From the NCBI GenBank assembly GCA_037968895.1, contig JBBKWJ010000224.1, positions 1 through 7,090 of the forward strand: a stretch of 7,090 bases of DNA, written 5' to 3'. The notes under the pieces were generated by a model. The model was not told the DNA's origin. It saw nothing but the letters and a program-made list of their open reading frames with translations, and ran no database searches. A program made the position numbers and the translations under genes. The stretch is from JBBKWJ01 sp037968895. Lineage in GTDB: Bacteria > Actinomycetota > Acidimicrobiia > Acidimicrobiales > SZUA-35. Position 1 is the first letter of the stretch. Every line of letters starts with the position of its first letter. Positions 6,057 through 7,090 of the stretch are shown here, in pieces.

Positions 6057-6686
6057 CTAGGAGGTCTTGGGGAAGATCATGCTGAGGTGCATCGCAAGGT
6101 TGGCGATGTCGCCTTCTTCGAGCAGGGTCTTTTCGTTGGCGATCTCGACGAGCTTGTGCGTCCCGACGATCCAGACGCCGCCAACCTGACCTGGTTTCTT
6201 GAACCGCGGCCATTCGGCGTTGGTGAAGCACAATGCCTGGTAGACGGGAACCTCGGGCCGTCCGAGCGAAACAAGCGCTTCGGTGACGGCCTGGTGTTGC
6301 CACGCCATACCCCGCACTGCTTTGGAACTTTCCCACCCGTTGATAAACAGGCGAACGTCGGGCTTAAACCTGCTGCCGACGTCGCGTCGCTCGACCATGC
6401 CAGTGCTGCTCTCGACGTCGACAATCCACACGCCGCCCGAGGTGACAGCGATGTGGTCGATGGTCCCTTCGGTGCTTCTGGCCTTGCGGTCGTTGAGGAC
6501 AACCGACGTGTCGGAGAGCTCACGTTTGAGCTGGTGGGCCAATCGGTGTTCGCCGTCGGCGCCTTTGGTCCGAGTGTCAGCGATCTGCTGGCTGTGGTTC
6601 GCCGCCCGGCGTTCGTATTCACGCTGAGTCGATGCGCCCGCATCGGTGGTCTCGATTGACCGAGTCTTCATCAGTTTTTCCGTCAT
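6057..6686 (-). CDS. NERD (nuclease-related) domain protein, catalytic Lys replaced
   Basis: The protein is 209 aa. A charged, Arg/Gln-rich lead (1-40) is followed by a NERD domain: KGADGEHRLAHQL (E46), VVLNDR (62-67), TIDHIAVTSGGVWIVDVESS (D77, D90) and then TGMVERRDVG. NERD domains share the PD-(D/E)XK nuclease-like core. In typical actinobacterial members the strand reads VIDAK-x-Y-x-G, but here it is IVDVESSTG, so the lysine position holds E92. Catalysis may therefore be lost or altered. The C-terminal half (105-209) contains RLFINGWESSK, VRGMAWQHQAVTEAL, VPVYQALCFTNAEWP and GVWIVGTHKLVEIAN, the usual extension of these stand-alone proteins. A close paralog lies 62 nt upstream on the same strand, so the pair may be co-transcribed. 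No strong Shine-Dalgarno precedes 6686; an ATG at 6671 (MKTRS) is an alternative start. Confidence 0.8.
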   Translation of the reverse strand: MTEKLMKTRSIETTDAGASTQREYERRAANHSQQIADTRTKGADGEHRLAHQLKRELSDTSVVLNDRKARSTEGTIDHIAVTSGGVWIVDVESSTGMVERRDVGSRFKPDVRLFINGWESSKAVRGMAWQHQAVTEALVSLGRPEVPVYQALCFTNAEWPRFKKPGQVGGVWIVGTHKLVEIANEKTLLEEGDIANLAMHLSMIFPKTS

Positions 6687-6748
6687 TAGTTGTGCATCGT
6701 CAGAGAGTGGCGGGAGCTTGAACTGAGAATCCGCAACCTCGAAATTGG

Positions 6749-7090
6749 CTATTTACTAGGGAAGATGGTGCCAAGTTGAACCGCCAGGTTAGCGACGTCG
6801 TCTTCGCCTAGACGCCACGCGTCGTTGGCAATCTCTACGACTTCTGGGGCCCAGAGGATCCAGACACCATCAACCTTTAGTGGCTTCCATAGGAGCGGCC
6901 ATTCGGCGTTTGGCAGGCACAACGCATTATGAACGGGGACCTCAGGGCGTCTGAGTGCGGTTAGGGCCTGGGTGACGGCCTTGTGCTGACGCTCCATTCC
7001 CCGTAGCGCTTTGGAACGGTCCCGCCCGTTTACAAAGAGGTGAATGTCGCTCTTGTACATCTGGCCTACATCGCGTTGCTCGACCTTGCC
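6749..7090 (-). CDS. Second NERD-type protein, C-terminal part only
   Basis: The frame is open from the right edge to a TAG at 6749 (113 codons seen). The first visible residues, GKVEQRDVGQMY, lie upstream of an internal Met at 7060, which is therefore not the true start. It aligns without gaps to residues 96-208 of the neighbouring NERD protein, with a little over half the positions identical: GKVEQRDVG vs GMVERRDVG, SKALRGMERQHKAVTQAL vs SKAVRGMAWQHQAVTEAL, RRPEVPVHNALC vs GRPEVPVYQALC, and IFPSK vs IFPKT. The NERD catalytic strand lies just outside the window, so whether this copy keeps the lysine is unknown. It is transcribed toward its paralog with a 62-nt gap and was probably produced by an old tandem duplication. 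Confidence 0.82.
   Translation of the reverse strand, partial: GKVEQRDVGQMYKSDIHLFVNGRDRSKALRGMERQHKAVTQALTALRRPEVPVHNALCLPNAEWPLLWKPLKVDGVWILWAPEVVEIANDAWRLGEDDVANLAVQLGTIFPSK

Noticed and set aside
5988..6659. 223-codon open frame on the plus strand
   Set aside because: It is antisense to the NERD gene, whose minus-strand product matches its paralog; the plus-strand protein shows no family features.

Overview
The window is GC-rich, densely packed DNA from an actinobacterium-like genome. An affiliation with Acidimicrobiia/Ilumatobacter-type bacteria is my guess from protein style, GC-rich codon use and the apparent leaderless promoters; it is not proven by the sequence. There are no rRNA or tRNA genes, no CRISPR array and no transposase. 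I count nine protein-coding genes. Two are cut by the window edges, and one (31 codons) is below usual gene-finder thresholds.

Layout. At the left edge is the start of a minus-strand lipoprotein gene (1-59). It is followed, also on the minus strand, by a two-span membrane protein of unknown function (140-481) and a GlsB/YeaQ-type three-span membrane protein (582-848). A near-perfect 27-bp inverted repeat (531-557) lies between these two. Reading the other way is a complete M14 zinc carboxypeptidase (890-2590). It converges on a minus-strand gene with an AbiEi-like N-terminus and a DUF559/Vsr-like nuclease C-terminus (2697-3620). Upstream of that lies a minus-strand protein with two tandem HIRAN-like repeats (3749-4591). 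A P1-family (DmpA/S58) self-processing peptidase diverges from it (4680-5747). A 31-aa single-span membrane peptide follows on the minus strand (5797-5892). The right edge holds two tandem, paralogous minus-strand NERD-type genes (6057-6686, and 6749 running off the edge).

How the parts relate. No obvious single operon or pathway joins the whole window. Two genes are soluble hydrolases (M14 and P1 peptidases). Three or four are DNA-end or nuclease-like proteins of the accessory type: DUF559, HIRAN and the NERD pair. The most noteworthy observations are a pair of 46-bp hairpins, 39/46 identical with a covarying base pair, sitting 17 and 19 nt after the stop codons of the DUF559 and HIRAN genes; the internal HIRAN duplication; a NERD protein whose expected catalytic lysine is glutamate, with a tandem paralog next door; TAnCAT -10 boxes placed 6-7 nt before ATG, suggesting leaderless mRNAs; and the 31-aa membrane peptide with a strong ribosome-binding site.
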